The notes: a model not told the origin generated them from the sequence alone. 45,807 nt of DNA from Anaerolineales bacterium (GCA_026129335.1 JAHCIH010000015.1:1-45807), one strand, 5' to 3'. Shown: positions 32,535 through 40,757, counted from the first letter of the stretch. Numbers and translations are program-made.

Positions 32535-33299
32535 ATGCTTGACCATAAAGCCCTCGCTCGGTACCTGATCGCCCTGGCCGACGACGAACTGATCCTCGGC
32601 CATCGCAATTCCGAATGGACCGGCCACGCGCCGATCCTCGAAGAGGACATCGCCTTCGCCAACCTGGCGCTGGACGAGATCGGCCACTCCCGCCTGTGGT
32701 ACGAGCTGGCCGCCGACCTGCTCGGCGAAGACCGGGCGCGCTTCCCTGACCGGCAGGTCTTCCTGCGTCCGGCGGAGGAATTTCGCAACCTGCAATTGGT
32801 CGAGCTGCCCCGCGGCGACTGGGCTTTCAGCATGCTGCGCCAGTATTTGTTCGACGTCTTCGAGCAGCACCGCCTGGCCGGCCTGAGCGAGAGCACGCAG
32901 GCTTCGTTGGCCGAGGTGGCTGCGCGCATCCGCACTGAGGAGATCTATCACCTGCGCCACACCCGCGCCTGGGTGACCCGCCTGGGTCTGGGCACCGAGG
33001 AGAGCAACCGTCGCATGCAAGCCGCACTGGACGCGCTGTGGCCCTACGCTCGCGGGCTGGGCGGGGCACTGCCCGGCGAAGCCGGCCTGCCAGCCGGCGT
33101 CGTGCCGGACAGCGCCGCGCTCTACGAAGCCTGGCTGGCTGAGGTGAGCGCCTTCCTGGCCGAGGCGGGGCTCACTATCCAGCCCGGCTCGCCCGATCTC
33201 CAATCTCCAATCTCCCGCGCGGATCACTCATCCGATTTTGCCGCCCTCATCGAAGAGATGCAATCCGTCGCCCGCCTGGACCCGGAAGCCACATGGTGA
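32535..33299 (+). CDS. paaC: phenylacetyl-CoA epoxidase subunit PaaC
   Basis: 254-residue PaaC, the structural partner of PaaA. RYLIALADDELILGHRNSEW at the N-terminus, LEEDIAFANLALDEIGHSRL and EEIYHLRHTRAWVTRLG are family blocks; the ferritin-like carboxylates are not expected to bind iron in this subunit. Near the C-terminus (33194-33217) a three-unit heptad ATCTCCA-ATCTCCA-ATCTCCC is read in frame as part of a short loop. The stop overlaps the start of paaD (TGATG). Confidence 0.93.
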   Translation: MLDHKALARYLIALADDELILGHRNSEWTGHAPILEEDIAFANLALDEIGHSRLWYELAADLLGEDRARFPDRQVFLRPAEEFRNLQLVELPRGDWAFSMLRQYLFDVFEQHRLAGLSESTQASLAEVAARIRTEEIYHLRHTRAWVTRLGLGTEESNRRMQAALDALWPYARGLGGALPGEAGLPAGVVPDSAALYEAWLAEVSAFLAEAGLTIQPGSPDLQSPISRADHSSDFAALIEEMQSVARLDPEATW

Positions 33300-33799
33300 T
33301 GAGCAAGCCCGCCGCGACCCGGCCCAGCGAAGCCGAAATATGGGAGGCGCTGTCCCAGGTCCCAGATCCGGAGATGCCTTTCGTCAACCTGGTCGAAATG
33401 GGCATCGTCCGCGAGCTGGGCTGGCAGGGCGGCCGCCTGCAGGTGACCATCACGCCCACCTTCGCTGCCTGCCCAGCCTACGAGGTGATGCAGGCCGAGA
33501 TCCTCGCCGCCCTGGCGGCGCTGGGCCTGGCAGGCGCCGAGGTGCTGGTAAGCCATAACCCGCCCTGGACCTCGGAATGGATCAGCGCCGAGGCCCGCCA
33601 GAAGCTCAAAGACGCCGGGCTGGCCCCGCCACCGCGCCACCAGGGCGACCTGCTGGGGGTGCTGATGGACCCGGTGCCCTGCCCGCGTTGCGGCTCGGAG
33701 CAAACCTCGCTGCGCAACAGCTTCGGCACCACGCCCTGCCGCATGATTTACACCTGCAATGATTGCAAAGAACCGTTTGAGATGTTTAAACCTTTGTAA
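33299..33799 (+). CDS. paaD: PaaD, Fe-S assembly-type protein of the paa operon
   Basis: About 166-residue protein with an MIP18/DUF59 domain (EIWEALSQVPDPEMPFVNLV) followed by a C-terminal zinc-ribbon-like part with four cysteines (CPRCGSEQ, CRMIYTCNDC). PaaD is thought to help mature the Fe-S or diiron centres of the epoxidase. ATG 33299 overlaps the paaC stop as TGATG; an alternative ATG at 33293 adds two residues. It completes paaABCD; paaE does not follow. Confidence 0.92.
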   Translation: MSKPAATRPSEAEIWEALSQVPDPEMPFVNLVEMGIVRELGWQGGRLQVTITPTFAACPAYEVMQAEILAALAALGLAGAEVLVSHNPPWTSEWISAEARQKLKDAGLAPPPRHQGDLLGVLMDPVPCPRCGSEQTSLRNSFGTTPCRMIYTCNDCKEPFEMFKPL

Positions 33800-33836
33800 T
33801 TGGCAATTAGTAATTTGCCAATTACTAGTTACCAGT
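33796..33836. repeat. heptad-repeat hairpin (GTAATTG family)
   Basis: GTAATTGGCAA (33796-33806) pairs perfectly with TTGCCAATTAC (33815-33825); the words GTAATTG, GCAATTA, GTAATTT, GCCAATT, ACTAGTT, ACCAGTC have a strict 7-nt period. It includes the paaD stop codon (TAA 33797-33799). Confidence 0.8.
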
Positions 33837-33871
33837 CAAGAAACTTCTTTATACGCCAAGGAGAATGATGT

Positions 33872-34168
33872 ATGTCCAAACTAATCGCCCTCTACAAACA
33901 ACCCGCTGACCCGGCCGCCTTTGACCAGGCCTACTTTGAAACGCACCTGCCGCTGGTGGAGAAAGTGCCCGGCCTGCAAAAAACGGTGATCACCCGCTTC
34001 ACCCGTACTCTGGTGGGCGAGGGACCGTACCTGATGGCCGAGATGCACTTTGCCGATGGCGAAGCGCTCAAAGCCGGTATGAAGAGCGCCGAGATGGCCG
34101 CCGCCGGCGCCAACCTGGACTCCTTTGCCAAGGATGGCTACAGCCTGCTGTTTGGCGAAGAACAATAA
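33872..34168 (+). CDS. EthD-domain small protein
   Basis: 98-residue ferredoxin-like (dimeric alpha/beta barrel) protein: LIALYKQPADPAAFDQAYFE, THLPLVEKVPGL and a final SFAKDGYSLLF fit the EthD family. Members are found beside oxygenases and ring-modifying enzymes and are thought to bind small molecules; the exact function is unclear. AAGGAG lies 11 nt before the ATG. It follows paaD on the same strand after a heptad hairpin. Confidence 0.88.
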   Translation: MSKLIALYKQPADPAAFDQAYFETHLPLVEKVPGLQKTVITRFTRTLVGEGPYLMAEMHFADGEALKAGMKSAEMAAAGANLDSFAKDGYSLLFGEEQ

Positions 34169-34256
34169 CCAGCCAATAACACTTTGGCTATTGATGAGTT
34201 AAGTTATCTGTCTTATAGTATTTTAAGTTATTCACCTGAAACCTCGGAGGTAACCT

Positions 34257-35039
34257 GTGCAAGGTTTGGACATTTTCTTTGTTTGTTTGACCGGCTTCCT
34301 GATGCTGTTCTTCATCTGGTTGCTGCCCGCCGGCATCAAGCTCATCTACCAGTACGAGCGCGGCGTGGTCTTCACCCTGGGCCGCTTTTCCGGTGTGCGC
34401 GACCCGGGACTGACCCTGATCATCCCGATCCTGCAAACCATGCGCAAAGTGGACATGCGCATCAAGACCGCCGACATCCCCCGCCAGGAAGTGATGACCC
34501 GGGACAACATCCCCATGCTGGTCAATGCGGTGGTCTACTTCAAGGTGCTCGACCCCGAAGATGTGATCATCAAGATTGAAGACCATATTTTCGCCGTGCG
34601 CCAGTACACCCAGGCGGCGCTGCGTGATGTGATCGGCAACAGCGAGATGGACTCCGTGCTCACTGAGCGCGAGCAAATCGCCGAGAGCATCAAGACGATT
34701 GTGGACGCCGAAACCAACGGTTGGGGCGTAGATGTCGAGTCGATCAAGATCCAGGAAGTGGAGCTGCCCGCCGAGATGAAGCGCGCCATGGCCAAGCAGG
34801 CCGAAGCCGAGCGTGAACGCCGCGCCATGGTGATCGCCTCGCAAGGCGAGCTCACCGCCTCCGAGAACCTGCGCAAAGCGGCCGAGACCCTGGCCAAGAG
34901 CAGCGGAGCGCTGCACCTGCGCACGCTGCAAACCATCCGCGACATCGCCTCGGACCCCTCGGAGAAGATCGTCCTCTTCCTGCCCTCTGACTTGGGCGAT
35001 GTGGTTTCCAAGGTGGCCGGCGGCAGAACGACCAAGTGA
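34257..35039 (+). CDS. slipin (SPFH/band 7 family)
   Basis: 260-residue membrane protein: one N-terminal TM helix (IFFVCLTGFLMLFFIWLLP), then the SPFH domain (YERGVVFTLGRFSGVRDPGL, VDMRIKTADIPRQEVMTRDN, RDVIGNSEMDSVLTEREQI) and a C-terminal helical region with EVELPAEMKRAMAKQAEAER. The layout is that of slipins, which form oligomeric assemblies in membranes. Bacterial slipin genes usually pair with nfeD, but none is present. The start is GTG 34257 with GGAGG 6 nt upstream. The stop overlaps the next gene as GTGA. Confidence 0.9.
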   Translation: MQGLDIFFVCLTGFLMLFFIWLLPAGIKLIYQYERGVVFTLGRFSGVRDPGLTLIIPILQTMRKVDMRIKTADIPRQEVMTRDNIPMLVNAVVYFKVLDPEDVIIKIEDHIFAVRQYTQAALRDVIGNSEMDSVLTEREQIAESIKTIVDAETNGWGVDVESIKIQEVELPAEMKRAMAKQAEAERERRAMVIASQGELTASENLRKAAETLAKSSGALHLRTLQTIRDIASDPSEKIVLFLPSDLGDVVSKVAGGRTTK

Positions 35040-35710
35040 ACAGCCAGCTAGACCACCGGTTGCGCTACCTGCAGATCGCCTTCAACTATGACTTGAGGCT
35101 GGCGCTGCAGGTAGTGCCCACCTTGCCGCGCCACCCGCGCATCCTCATCGAGGCGGGGACGCCCTTCATCAAGCGCGAGGGCGTACGCGGCATCAGCACG
35201 CTACGCGGCATGTGGCCGGGCCACATCGTGGCGGATATCAAGATCGCGGACGGGGCCGTCGGCGAGGTCGCGATGGTCTCCGCCGCCGGGGCCAATTCGG
35301 TCACCGTGTTGGGCAATTCTCCCACCGAGACGCTCGACCTGGTGGTGGCCTACTGCAGCGAGTTGAAGATGGTCTCGATGATCGACATGCTCGGCGTCGC
35401 CGACCCGTTGAATGTGCTGCGCCCCATGCGCCACCGCCCGGACGTGATCGTGCTGCACAAGGGGCGCGACGAAGAAGGCACCCGCGGCAAGGTGATCCAA
35501 TACCGCCACGTCAAACGCATCCGCAGCAAGTACGACGCGAGCATCTCGGCGGCGGGCGGGGTAGGCCTGGCCGAGGCGCGCAGCGCCATTTTCAACGGAG
35601 CCAACATCGTGGTGGTCAATCTGGTGCGCCCCGGCGACCCCTGGGAGGGCATCTCCACCCAGGCGGACATCGCCGGCATCGCCCGCCAGTTTTTGGACAC
35701 GATCGAATAG
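35036..35710 (+). CDS. HUMPS-family decarboxylase/aldolase (OMPDC superfamily)
   Basis: 224-residue TIM-barrel protein. The DxKxxD signature of the OMP decarboxylase/HUMPS superfamily appears as ADIKIAD, and the later phosphate-binding part is SISAAGGVGLAEARSAI with NIVVVNLV. Relatives are hexulose-6-phosphate synthase and 3-keto-L-gulonate-6-phosphate decarboxylase. Substrate cannot be assigned here: no sugar-phosphate isomerase (PHI) gene is adjacent. GTG 35036 overlaps the slipin stop by 4 bases, so the two are coupled. Confidence 0.85.
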   Translation: MNSQLDHRLRYLQIAFNYDLRLALQVVPTLPRHPRILIEAGTPFIKREGVRGISTLRGMWPGHIVADIKIADGAVGEVAMVSAAGANSVTVLGNSPTETLDLVVAYCSELKMVSMIDMLGVADPLNVLRPMRHRPDVIVLHKGRDEEGTRGKVIQYRHVKRIRSKYDASISAAGGVGLAEARSAIFNGANIVVVNLVRPGDPWEGISTQADIAGIARQFLDTIE

Positions 35711-35753
35711 CCTTGGCGATTGCTGGCAAGCAGCTTAGTGAGGTTGGGTTAAT

Positions 35754-36551
35754 TCACGGGCCGGTTGTCAATATTCGAGCCCGTCCAACCGCGCCGTAAA
35801 TAATCAGCTTGTTTTCAGTAATAAGCTGGTCAATAATTGGTTTTGGATCGGTGTTGTAGGGACTAAACCATTTACTTAATTCCGAATCAAGCACATATTT
35901 GCCGTTGTTCACAAGAATTTGGATTAGTTGTTGAGCGGCATGCTCTGCATCAGGACCCTGCAGTTCCGCAGAGGAATACCATTTTTTGGTTAAATCCCAG
36001 ATAGTAATCATAAAGTTGCCATTACCAGGCTTTTGTCCGCATGGGCTAATTAGAAGTTGTTGCTGCAATTCTTCAAGAGCTTTCTTGAAGAGGTTGCCTT
36101 TTTCTTTGCTGCTATAACCCGCAAACTTTCGGAGGTCGTCAACGGCTGTTGCTCCATGCTTATCTAGATAAGCTGCAATCGCATGAGCATCGGTAGTCAA
36201 CTGACCAGCTTGGTAGCGCTCTTCATAGGAAACACCACCAGCAATCGCGATGAAGAGGGGGAGAACGTTCATCGAAATTAAAGTCCCCCGATTCTCCAAC
36301 ACCTTGGCATAGTGCGCTCGTTTTGCCTGCGGAAGCGCTGCTTGAACTCCCCAAACAAGCTGTTCTGCTGTTGGGGAAGCTATGACGCTGGTTGATAGGG
36401 AAGCGAGGGAGCCAATGGTGGACCAGGTGCCCATAATTCCTACTTTGTCCAGCAATTCAGCGGCCTGATCTACTGTTTCAAATTTTCCTACAGGTTTCAA
36501 TCCCTGACGCAATTTGTTTAGCTCATCTTTAGTCAGGGCTTTCGGTTCCAT
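35754..36551 (-). CDS. AlkZ-related winged-helix-like protein
   Basis: 265-residue soluble protein. The block LPQAKRAHYAKVLENRGTLI and LTTDAHAIAAYLDKHG with a following helix pair (DDLRKFAGYSSKEKGNLFKK) resembles AlkZ-related proteins, relatives of winged-helix DNA glycosylases. The glycosylase active site is not evident. ATG 36551 was chosen for GGGAGG 8 nt upstream; an earlier ATG would add 23 unlikely residues. Base composition is A+T-richer than the neighbourhood, which suggests transfer. It is convergent with the HUMPS gene. Confidence 0.55.
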   Translation of the reverse strand: MEPKALTKDELNKLRQGLKPVGKFETVDQAAELLDKVGIMGTWSTIGSLASLSTSVIASPTAEQLVWGVQAALPQAKRAHYAKVLENRGTLISMNVLPLFIAIAGGVSYEERYQAGQLTTDAHAIAAYLDKHGATAVDDLRKFAGYSSKEKGNLFKKALEELQQQLLISPCGQKPGNGNFMITIWDLTKKWYSSAELQGPDAEHAAQQLIQILVNNGKYVLDSELSKWFSPYNTDPKPIIDQLITENKLIIYGAVGRARILTTGP

Positions 36552-36658
36552 ATAAACGCCTCCCGTTGGTTTTAATGTCGGTTTCAATATGTGATTTTGA
36601 GACCAATCGTAGAACAGCAACAGCAGATCTAGTTCTTCAGAATTGCAGGAAAACCAGG

Positions 36659-37420
36659 CTATTCATAATCCTCTTCAATGTGCTTCAGCGCGCGGGCGAA
36701 GGGATCGGTGGTCAATCTCCAGTGGCCGGCGAAGGGGTTGTCCAGGTCTTCAATGATCTGGAAGATCATGGCTTGCAGGAAGCCGATAATGATTACGGCC
36801 ATCAAGCCATAAATCAGGGTAGTAAACGGCATGAACAAGAAAGTGATCAGGGTAAAGACCGTAGATAGGTAAATAAAAATCTTGAGCAGTGTGGGTAGGC
36901 GGTTGCGGCTCTCGTTGGTGCGCTCGGTGCGCAATTGGGCCAGCATGCCGTAGTGCTCCACGATGTGGTCAAAGACAATCGAGTCGTGGTCGTCGTTGAA
37001 GTCTACGTCTCGGATAATGTCGGATATTTTGCGCAAAGCCAGGCCGCTTTTGGCATTGCGTTCACCCTTGGCCAACAGGCGGAAATTGCCTTCCACAATA
37101 TGGCCGACGTATTCGCCAATGCCCGCCTTCATCCTTTCGGTGAAGTCGTCATCCCGGAAATAGAGACTTAAGCGGAAAAGCTGCTCCAGCGCCTGAGCTT
37201 CACGGGCGATGAGTTCAGCGATCTTGTTGAACTTGGTCCAGACTTCAAAGACGACAAAGGCGGCCAAAATACTGTAGAGCGTACCGAAGATGCCCAGGAA
37301 AGCGCTGATGCCGTCCATGTCTGCGGCGTGTTGGTCGGTGTGCAGATAGGTATGGATGAGATAAAAGGCAAAGCCAGACAGTACGGAAACGATGAGAGAT
37401 TTAGCGATCACAGGATTCAT
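36659..37420 (-). CDS. DUF4239-like membrane protein (bestrophin-like domain)
   Basis: 253-residue membrane protein with four hydrophobic segments: a first pair near residues 5-20 and 40-60, and a second pair near 175-210. Between them is a cytoplasmic helical region (KFNKIAELIAREAQALEQLF, RDVDFNDDHDSIVFDHIVEH). The layout matches DUF4239 proteins, which share features with bestrophin channels. ATG 37420 was chosen because it directly precedes the first TM segment; AAGGA lies upstream at wide spacing. Confidence 0.7.
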   Translation of the reverse strand: MNPVIAKSLIVSVLSGFAFYLIHTYLHTDQHAADMDGISAFLGIFGTLYSILAAFVVFEVWTKFNKIAELIAREAQALEQLFRLSLYFRDDDFTERMKAGIGEYVGHIVEGNFRLLAKGERNAKSGLALRKISDIIRDVDFNDDHDSIVFDHIVEHYGMLAQLRTERTNESRNRLPTLLKIFIYLSTVFTLITFLFMPFTTLIYGLMAVIIIGFLQAMIFQIIEDLDNPFAGHWRLTTDPFARALKHIEEDYE

Positions 37421-37465
37421 TATGCTTGATTCCTTCTGAGCCAGCCAGCGAAATAGGCATATAAA

Positions 37466-37497
37466 AAGACGCCCGCATTGTAATGCGGGCGTCTTTG
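37466..37497 (-). terminator. intrinsic terminator after the PAS-UbiA gene
   Basis: AAAGACGCCCGCATT (37466-37480) pairs perfectly over 15 bp with AATGCGGGCGTCTTT (37483-37497). On the minus strand the hairpin is followed by TTTTTATA, a classic U-run. Confidence 0.93.
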
Positions 37498-37512
37498 ATA
37501 GCAAAGGGTGGT

Positions 37513-38814
37513 TTAAAGGCCCAGCAGGCGCTGGATCGGCTCGCTCCACAGGATGCCGGCGGCCATCAGCAGGCCGGCCACCGCGTGCAGCTGGATGGTG
37601 GCCACGTTGGCGCGCACCAGGCTGCGCTCAGCGTATTCGCGCAGGATCACCCGGCTGGCCTGGATGGCGATGGGCAGCCCGCCCAGGATCAGCAGAGCGC
37701 CGAAGGGGAACACGCCGGTGATCAGCGTCCAGTAGGCGGCCAGGCCGAAGGCGGCAACCAGCAGCAGCACGTAGCCCCAGCGGGCGCGCTGCTTGCCCAG
37801 CACTACCACCAGGTTGTGCTTGCCGGTGGCCTTGTCGGATTCCTCGTCCGGGAACTGGTTGATCCACAGGATGGCGATGGTCAGCAGGCCGATGGGCACG
37901 CCGGCGAGGAAGTCGGCCAGGGTCACTGCGCCGGTGAGCGCGTAGACGGTACCAGCCACGGCCAGCGGGCCGAAGCTGAGGCCCACGGCCAACTCGCCCA
38001 GGCCGCGGCGGGCGGCCAGGCGCAGGGGTGGGGCGGTGTAGAAGTATGTGAAGAAGGCGCCCAGCGCCCCGAAGACCAGCACGCCCAGGCCGCTTTGCAT
38101 CGCCAGCAGGCCGCCCAGGGCGGCGCTGGCCAGCAGCGCGAGGCTACCCACGGTGAACAGCGACTTCTCGCTCACCAGGCCGAGCTCGATGGAGCGACTG
38201 CCGCCGGAGTAGGGCAGAAAGTAATCGTTGTTGGCCGGGTCGCTGCCGCTCTTCCAGTCGAAGTAATCGTTGAAGGTGTTGGCGGCCACGTGCATGCTGA
38301 TGCCGGCGAACAGCGCCAGCCAGAATTTGCCCCAGGGGAACGGATCGGCCAGGCCCAGCGTGGCCACCCAGGCCGCGCCGATCAGGATGGGTACGATGAT
38401 GGCGGTAAGGAACGGCGCGCGAGTGATCACCAGCCAGGTGAGGATCTTGGTCATCAGGCTGACTTCGGGCATCGCCTCTTTGGGGTCCAGGTCCAGCTCT
38501 TCGGTCACGCCGCAGAAGCCCACCTGCACGCCATCCTTGAAGGTCGGCGTGATGCGAATGTCGGCGGCGAAGGGTTCGCCGTTCTTGCGCAGGAAGACGG
38601 TGCGGCCGGCGTATTCACCGTCTTTGGACGCGGTGGCCAGCCACTGCGGCACGTGCTGCAGCACCACCTGGCCGGGCGAAAACAGCGACACGCGCTTCTT
38701 GCCGATGACCTCGGCCTTGGTGTAGCCGAACATCTTCTCGGAGCCGTCTCCGAAGGTCTCGATACGGCCTTCCATGTCACAGGTGATTACGGATTTTTGT
38801 AGGGTCTTGGCCAT
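37513..38814 (-). CDS. PAS domain fused to UbiA/MenA-type prenyltransferase
   Basis: 433-residue protein in one uninterrupted frame. Residues about 5-110 form a PAS domain (MEGRIETFGDGSEKMFGYTK, RKNGEPFAADIRITP). After a short linker, residues about 125-433 form a UbiA prenyltransferase: first Asp motif NDYFDWKSGSD, second DEESDKATGK, and eight or nine TM helices, closest to MenA (DHNA polyprenyltransferase). The PAS domain would lie in the cytoplasm ahead of a menaquinone-pathway enzyme. AAAGGAG lies 7 nt before the ATG, inside no other gene, so the fusion is real. A terminator follows. Confidence 0.9.
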   Translation of the reverse strand: MAKTLQKSVITCDMEGRIETFGDGSEKMFGYTKAEVIGKKRVSLFSPGQVVLQHVPQWLATASKDGEYAGRTVFLRKNGEPFAADIRITPTFKDGVQVGFCGVTEELDLDPKEAMPEVSLMTKILTWLVITRAPFLTAIIVPILIGAAWVATLGLADPFPWGKFWLALFAGISMHVAANTFNDYFDWKSGSDPANNDYFLPYSGGSRSIELGLVSEKSLFTVGSLALLASAALGGLLAMQSGLGVLVFGALGAFFTYFYTAPPLRLAARRGLGELAVGLSFGPLAVAGTVYALTGAVTLADFLAGVPIGLLTIAILWINQFPDEESDKATGKHNLVVVLGKQRARWGYVLLLVAAFGLAAYWTLITGVFPFGALLILGGLPIAIQASRVILREYAERSLVRANVATIQLHAVAGLLMAAGILWSEPIQRLLGL

Positions 38815-38904
38815 GCGTGCTCTCCTTTGGCGAATCTCTACACGGAACTTATTGTGTAATCTTTCACTTGTATAGCATGAGTTGCCCTAAGATGTCAATT
38901 GGGG

Positions 38905-39004
38905 AATGGTAATTGGAGAATAGAGATTGGGGATTAGAGGTAAAGGAGTGGAGATGGGAGAATGGAGATTCCTTGGAATCTCCATTCTCTAATCTCGGTT
39001 CTCC
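38905..39004. repeat. long heptad-repeat hairpin (GGAGATT family)
   Basis: About ten degenerate heptads (GAGAATA, GAGATTG, GGGATTA and similar) end in a perfect 15-bp hairpin: GAGAATGGAGATTCC (38958-38972) with GGAATCTCCATTCTC (38975-38989). It separates the GIN-domain operon from the PAS-UbiA gene downstream on the minus strand and may stop transcription, although no U-run follows. Confidence 0.8.
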
Positions 39005-39012
39005 AGCTTTTC

Positions 39013-39966
39013 TCAGTCTCCGGCTCTGTTGATCGAGCCCAAGCCGTTGGTCTGCTGGCGTACCTGGGGCGAGCCGTAGTAGCTGATCGAGCCCAGGCCG
39101 TCGATCTCGGCGTCCAGCCTTTCGGCCACGCGCACGGTGGCACTGCCCACGCCGCTGAGGGTCACCTCGGCGGTTTGGGCCTGGAGCTGCTCGCCTTCGA
39201 AGTTGCCCACGCCCTTCAATTCCAGTCTCAGATGGCCTACGGTCCCGCTCACCTGCACCTGGCCGGCGCCTTCCAGACTGGCATCCAGGCTGCCCAGGCG
39301 CAGGTCGTGCAGCTCGATGCTGCCAGCGCCGTCCACCTCAAGTTCCAGGCTGTCGCCCTGCAGGCCCGAGAGCGAAATCTGGCCGGCGGTGTCCAGCTCC
39401 AAACGTTCCAGGGTGGGCAGGGTGATCTCGATCTCCACGAAGCGGCTCGGGTTCACCCGGCGCTGCCAGTTCCTTTCCAGGCTTTCGATGATCAACGTGC
39501 CGTTGCTCACCCGCACGTTCATCTGCTCCAGAAGGTTGTCGTCGGCGGTGATGGTCACCCGGCTTTGGCTGCCCTGCACGAAGGTCACCCGCGCCGGGTA
39601 GCGCAGCTGCACGGCGCGGGCGCCGCCGGCTTCGTAGCTGGCCGTGCGCAGTTGGCCGGAGCCGGCGATGGCGCCGCTGATGCCCAGGTCCGTGCCCCAG
39701 CCGGGCGGGCCGGCCCAGCCCAGCTGCGGAGCGTAGATCACCGCGGCCAGCATGGCCAGCACGATCAGCGCCGGCACGGCCGCGCTGGCCAGCGGCCAGC
39801 GGTCACGCAGCAGCAGGCCCAGGCCGACGCCGATGAGGATGAACGGCCACACGCGGGTCAGCGCCCAGAGGTTGGCCGTGGGCAGGTAGCCCAGGTTGAC
39901 CAGCAGCCATATCAGGCCGGCTGCGATCAGCAGGATGGGGAAGAAAAAACTGCGCCTCTCGTTCAC
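39013..39966 (-). CDS. membrane-anchored GIN-domain (DUF2807) protein
   Basis: 317-residue protein. Three N-terminal TM helices (about 8-75; a LiaI/DUF5668-like region) are followed by a long extracytoplasmic beta-solenoid of the GIN/DUF2807 type (about 105-310), with repeating units such as LELDTAGQISLSGL, LELEVDGAGSIELHDL and LDASLEGAGQVQVSG. Such domains bind or sense at the envelope. ATG 39966 overlaps the stop of the upstream gene as ATGA. Confidence 0.85.
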   Translation of the reverse strand: MNERRSFFFPILLIAAGLIWLLVNLGYLPTANLWALTRVWPFILIGVGLGLLLRDRWPLASAAVPALIVLAMLAAVIYAPQLGWAGPPGWGTDLGISGAIAGSGQLRTASYEAGGARAVQLRYPARVTFVQGSQSRVTITADDNLLEQMNVRVSNGTLIIESLERNWQRRVNPSRFVEIEITLPTLERLELDTAGQISLSGLQGDSLELEVDGAGSIELHDLRLGSLDASLEGAGQVQVSGTVGHLRLELKGVGNFEGEQLQAQTAEVTLSGVGSATVRVAERLDAEIDGLGSISYYGSPQVRQQTNGLGSINRAGD

Positions 39967-40580
39967 TTGCTGCTCCTTTTCGCCTTGCTTGTTTTGGCAG
40001 CCGCCTTGCTCTTCGGTTCAGTATTCGTAACGCTCTCAGCCTCGACCTGTGGCTTTTGGCTCCACAGACCGCTCTGCAGGAAGATGAGGTACACGCCCAG
40101 GCCGATCAGCAGGGTGGGGAAGAGCATTTGGGCGAAAGGCGCGCTGTTGAAGATCATCTCGAAGAAGGTGCCGAACAGGGCCAGCAGCACCACGCCCACC
40201 TTGAAGACGCGGATGCCCGATGCGCGCTGGTCTTCGCGCTCGGCCCACCAGCCCATCACGTAGATGCCGATACCGGTGGCGATGATGAACACCGTCCAGG
40301 CATAGGCCCAGCTGGCCCAGTGTCCGGAGATGCTCTGCGCCAGCATCAGCAGGCCGATGCTGACGAAGATGCTGCCCGGGACGGCCAGTGAGGCGCCGGA
40401 CTTGCCGGAGTAGGCCATCAGCGAGAAGAACATCGCCCCGAAGGCGACCAGGAAGAAGGGCCAAAAAGTGCTCCAGAAGTTCATCCCCGGCAGCCACTGC
40501 GAGATGAGCGCCAGCAAGCCGATGCCCACCAGCACCATGCCGATCACCAGTGAGCTGATTCGCTTTCCGTCTTTTTCCAT
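39963..40580 (-). CDS. LiaI/LiaF-like TM protein (DUF5668 type)
   Basis: 205-residue membrane protein with about five TM helices (IGMVLVGIGLLALISQWLPG, FWPFFLVAFGAMFF and others), resembling the LiaI-LiaF-like transmembrane region, and a charged C-terminal tail (KSKAAAKTSKAKRSSK). Start ATG 40580 has AAAGGAG 6 nt upstream. It heads a two-gene operon whose promoter region faces an ECF sigma gene and shares a promoter word with it. Confidence 0.82.
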   Translation of the reverse strand: MEKDGKRISSLVIGMVLVGIGLLALISQWLPGMNFWSTFWPFFLVAFGAMFFSLMAYSGKSGASLAVPGSIFVSIGLLMLAQSISGHWASWAYAWTVFIIATGIGIYVMGWWAEREDQRASGIRVFKVGVVLLALFGTFFEMIFNSAPFAQMLFPTLLIGLGVYLIFLQSGLWSQKPQVEAESVTNTEPKSKAAAKTSKAKRSSK

Positions 40581-40757
40581 GATTGCTCCTTTATTTGATT
40601 GAGTTCTACACAGATATACGCACCACCTGTGAAAAGGATACGTTTTTTCCTCCCCAGGCTCACGTAGAATATATCCTACGTTCGGCGGACAAATGTACTC
40701 TCATGTAACCTTGTGCAGGCGTGTGCGTATACGATTATGAAAGCTAGGAGCTGACTG
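40581..40757. promoter_or_regulatory. divergent ECF-type promoter region with shared word and palindrome
   Basis: The plus strand carries TGTAAC (40704-40709), 16 bp, then CGTATA (40726-40731), the spacing of ECF sigma promoters. The 9-mer GTGCGTATA occurs at 40723-40731 (plus) and at 40623-40615 (minus), upstream of the divergent membrane-protein operon. Between them ACGTAG (40662-40667) and CTACGT (40676-40681) form an inverted repeat that may be an operator. Confidence 0.5.

Noticed and set aside
31728..33227. 499-codon open frame antisense to paaA-paaB-paaC
   Set aside because: It spans three genuine genes and intergenic repeats on the other strand and has no recognisable domain.
37421..37512. 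Riboswitch before the DUF4239 gene
   Set aside because: The only strong structure is the perfect 15-bp terminator of the upstream PAS-UbiA gene.
38905..39004. CRISPR-like short repeats
   Set aside because: Period is 7 nt with degenerate units and inverted arms; there are no spacers.
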